From Candidatus Brocadia sp. (GTDB lineage Bacteria > Planctomycetota > Brocadiia > Brocadiales > Brocadiaceae), in contig JAUQXU010000468.1 of NCBI GenBank assembly GCA_030837935.1, positions 1 through 5,566 of the forward strand: a DNA stretch of 5,566 nt, written 5' to 3'. The translations under genes and the position numbers were made by a program. Below, one piece after another: positions 5,474 through 5,566 of this stretch (position 1 is the first letter of the stretch; every line of letters starts with the position of its first letter). The notes beneath the pieces were generated by a model that ran no database searches, was not told the origin of the DNA, and worked only from the letters and a program-made list of their open reading frames with translations.

Positions 5474-5566
5474 GTGAATGAGAAGAAAAATATAAGGGTT
5501 AAAATTTGTGGGATTACCAACAATGAAGACGCACAGGCTGCGATAGAGTTAGGAGCAGATGCCCTG
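5474..5566 (+). CDS. trpF: Phosphoribosylanthranilate isomerase, N-terminal part (cut by window end)
   Basis: Converts N-(5-phosphoribosyl)anthranilate to CdRP, the third step of tryptophan synthesis from chorismate. Only the first 31 codons are present, but the opening RVKICGITNNEDAQAAIELGADAL is the hallmark first strand and helix of the TrpF TIM barrel, with the catalytic Cys in KICG. I took GTG 5474, which puts seven residues before VKICG. TTG 5465 in the same frame is an alternative with AGGA (5456-5459) at a better 5-nt spacing and a TTGA overlap with the preceding mini-ORF. It probably shares a transcript with purH. The 3' end lies outside the window. Confidence 0.9.
   Translation, partial: MNEKKNIRVKICGITNNEDAQAAIELGADAL

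Overview
The window reads as ordinary chromosomal housekeeping DNA of a bacterium with moderate GC that carries an Rnf-type ion-translocating complex. Gene order, the GC-block hairpin repeats and the Rnf subunits would fit an anammox-type planctomycete (Brocadiales) or a similar anaerobe. This is an impression from protein style, not a demonstrated assignment.

Left part (1-3384, minus strand). Transcription runs right to left through a small glutaredoxin-like protein, then rnfE, rnfA, ilvN and ilvC. rnfE and rnfA overlap by 8 nt, rnfA and ilvN are 3 nt apart, and ilvN and ilvC are 31 nt apart, so these four look like one transcription unit. RnfE and RnfA are the two paired six-helix membrane subunits of the ferredoxin:NAD+ oxidoreductase. 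IlvN is the regulatory subunit of acetolactate synthase and IlvC is ketol-acid reductoisomerase, which are consecutive steps in valine, isoleucine and leucine synthesis. The other Rnf subunits (B, C, D, G) and the catalytic subunit IlvB are not in the window. Because rnfE is preceded by the glutaredoxin gene and then a divergent gene, the Rnf locus is split. A compound inverted repeat of C and G blocks lies beyond ilvC (19-100).

Middle (3385-3680) is a divergent intergenic region. It holds a good sigma70-type promoter for each direction, a strong ribosome binding site for the glutaredoxin gene, a short perfect palindrome just past the predicted purH start point, and a second GC-block hairpin of the same design as the one at 19-100, here inside the purH leader.

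Right part (3681-5566, plus strand) holds purH, complete, for the last two steps of IMP synthesis, then a 206-nt stretch, then the start of trpF (phosphoribosylanthranilate isomerase), cut by the window end. The stretch between them contains two very small reading frames joined to each other and to the trpF frame by 4-nt stop/start overlaps (GTGA and TTGA). They may be real coupled mini-genes or chance.

I did not find a new defence, mobile or biosynthetic system. The points most worth a second look are the rnfE-rnfA-ilvN-ilvC arrangement, the insertion in RnfA, the mini-ORF chain before trpF, and the two related GC-block repeats.
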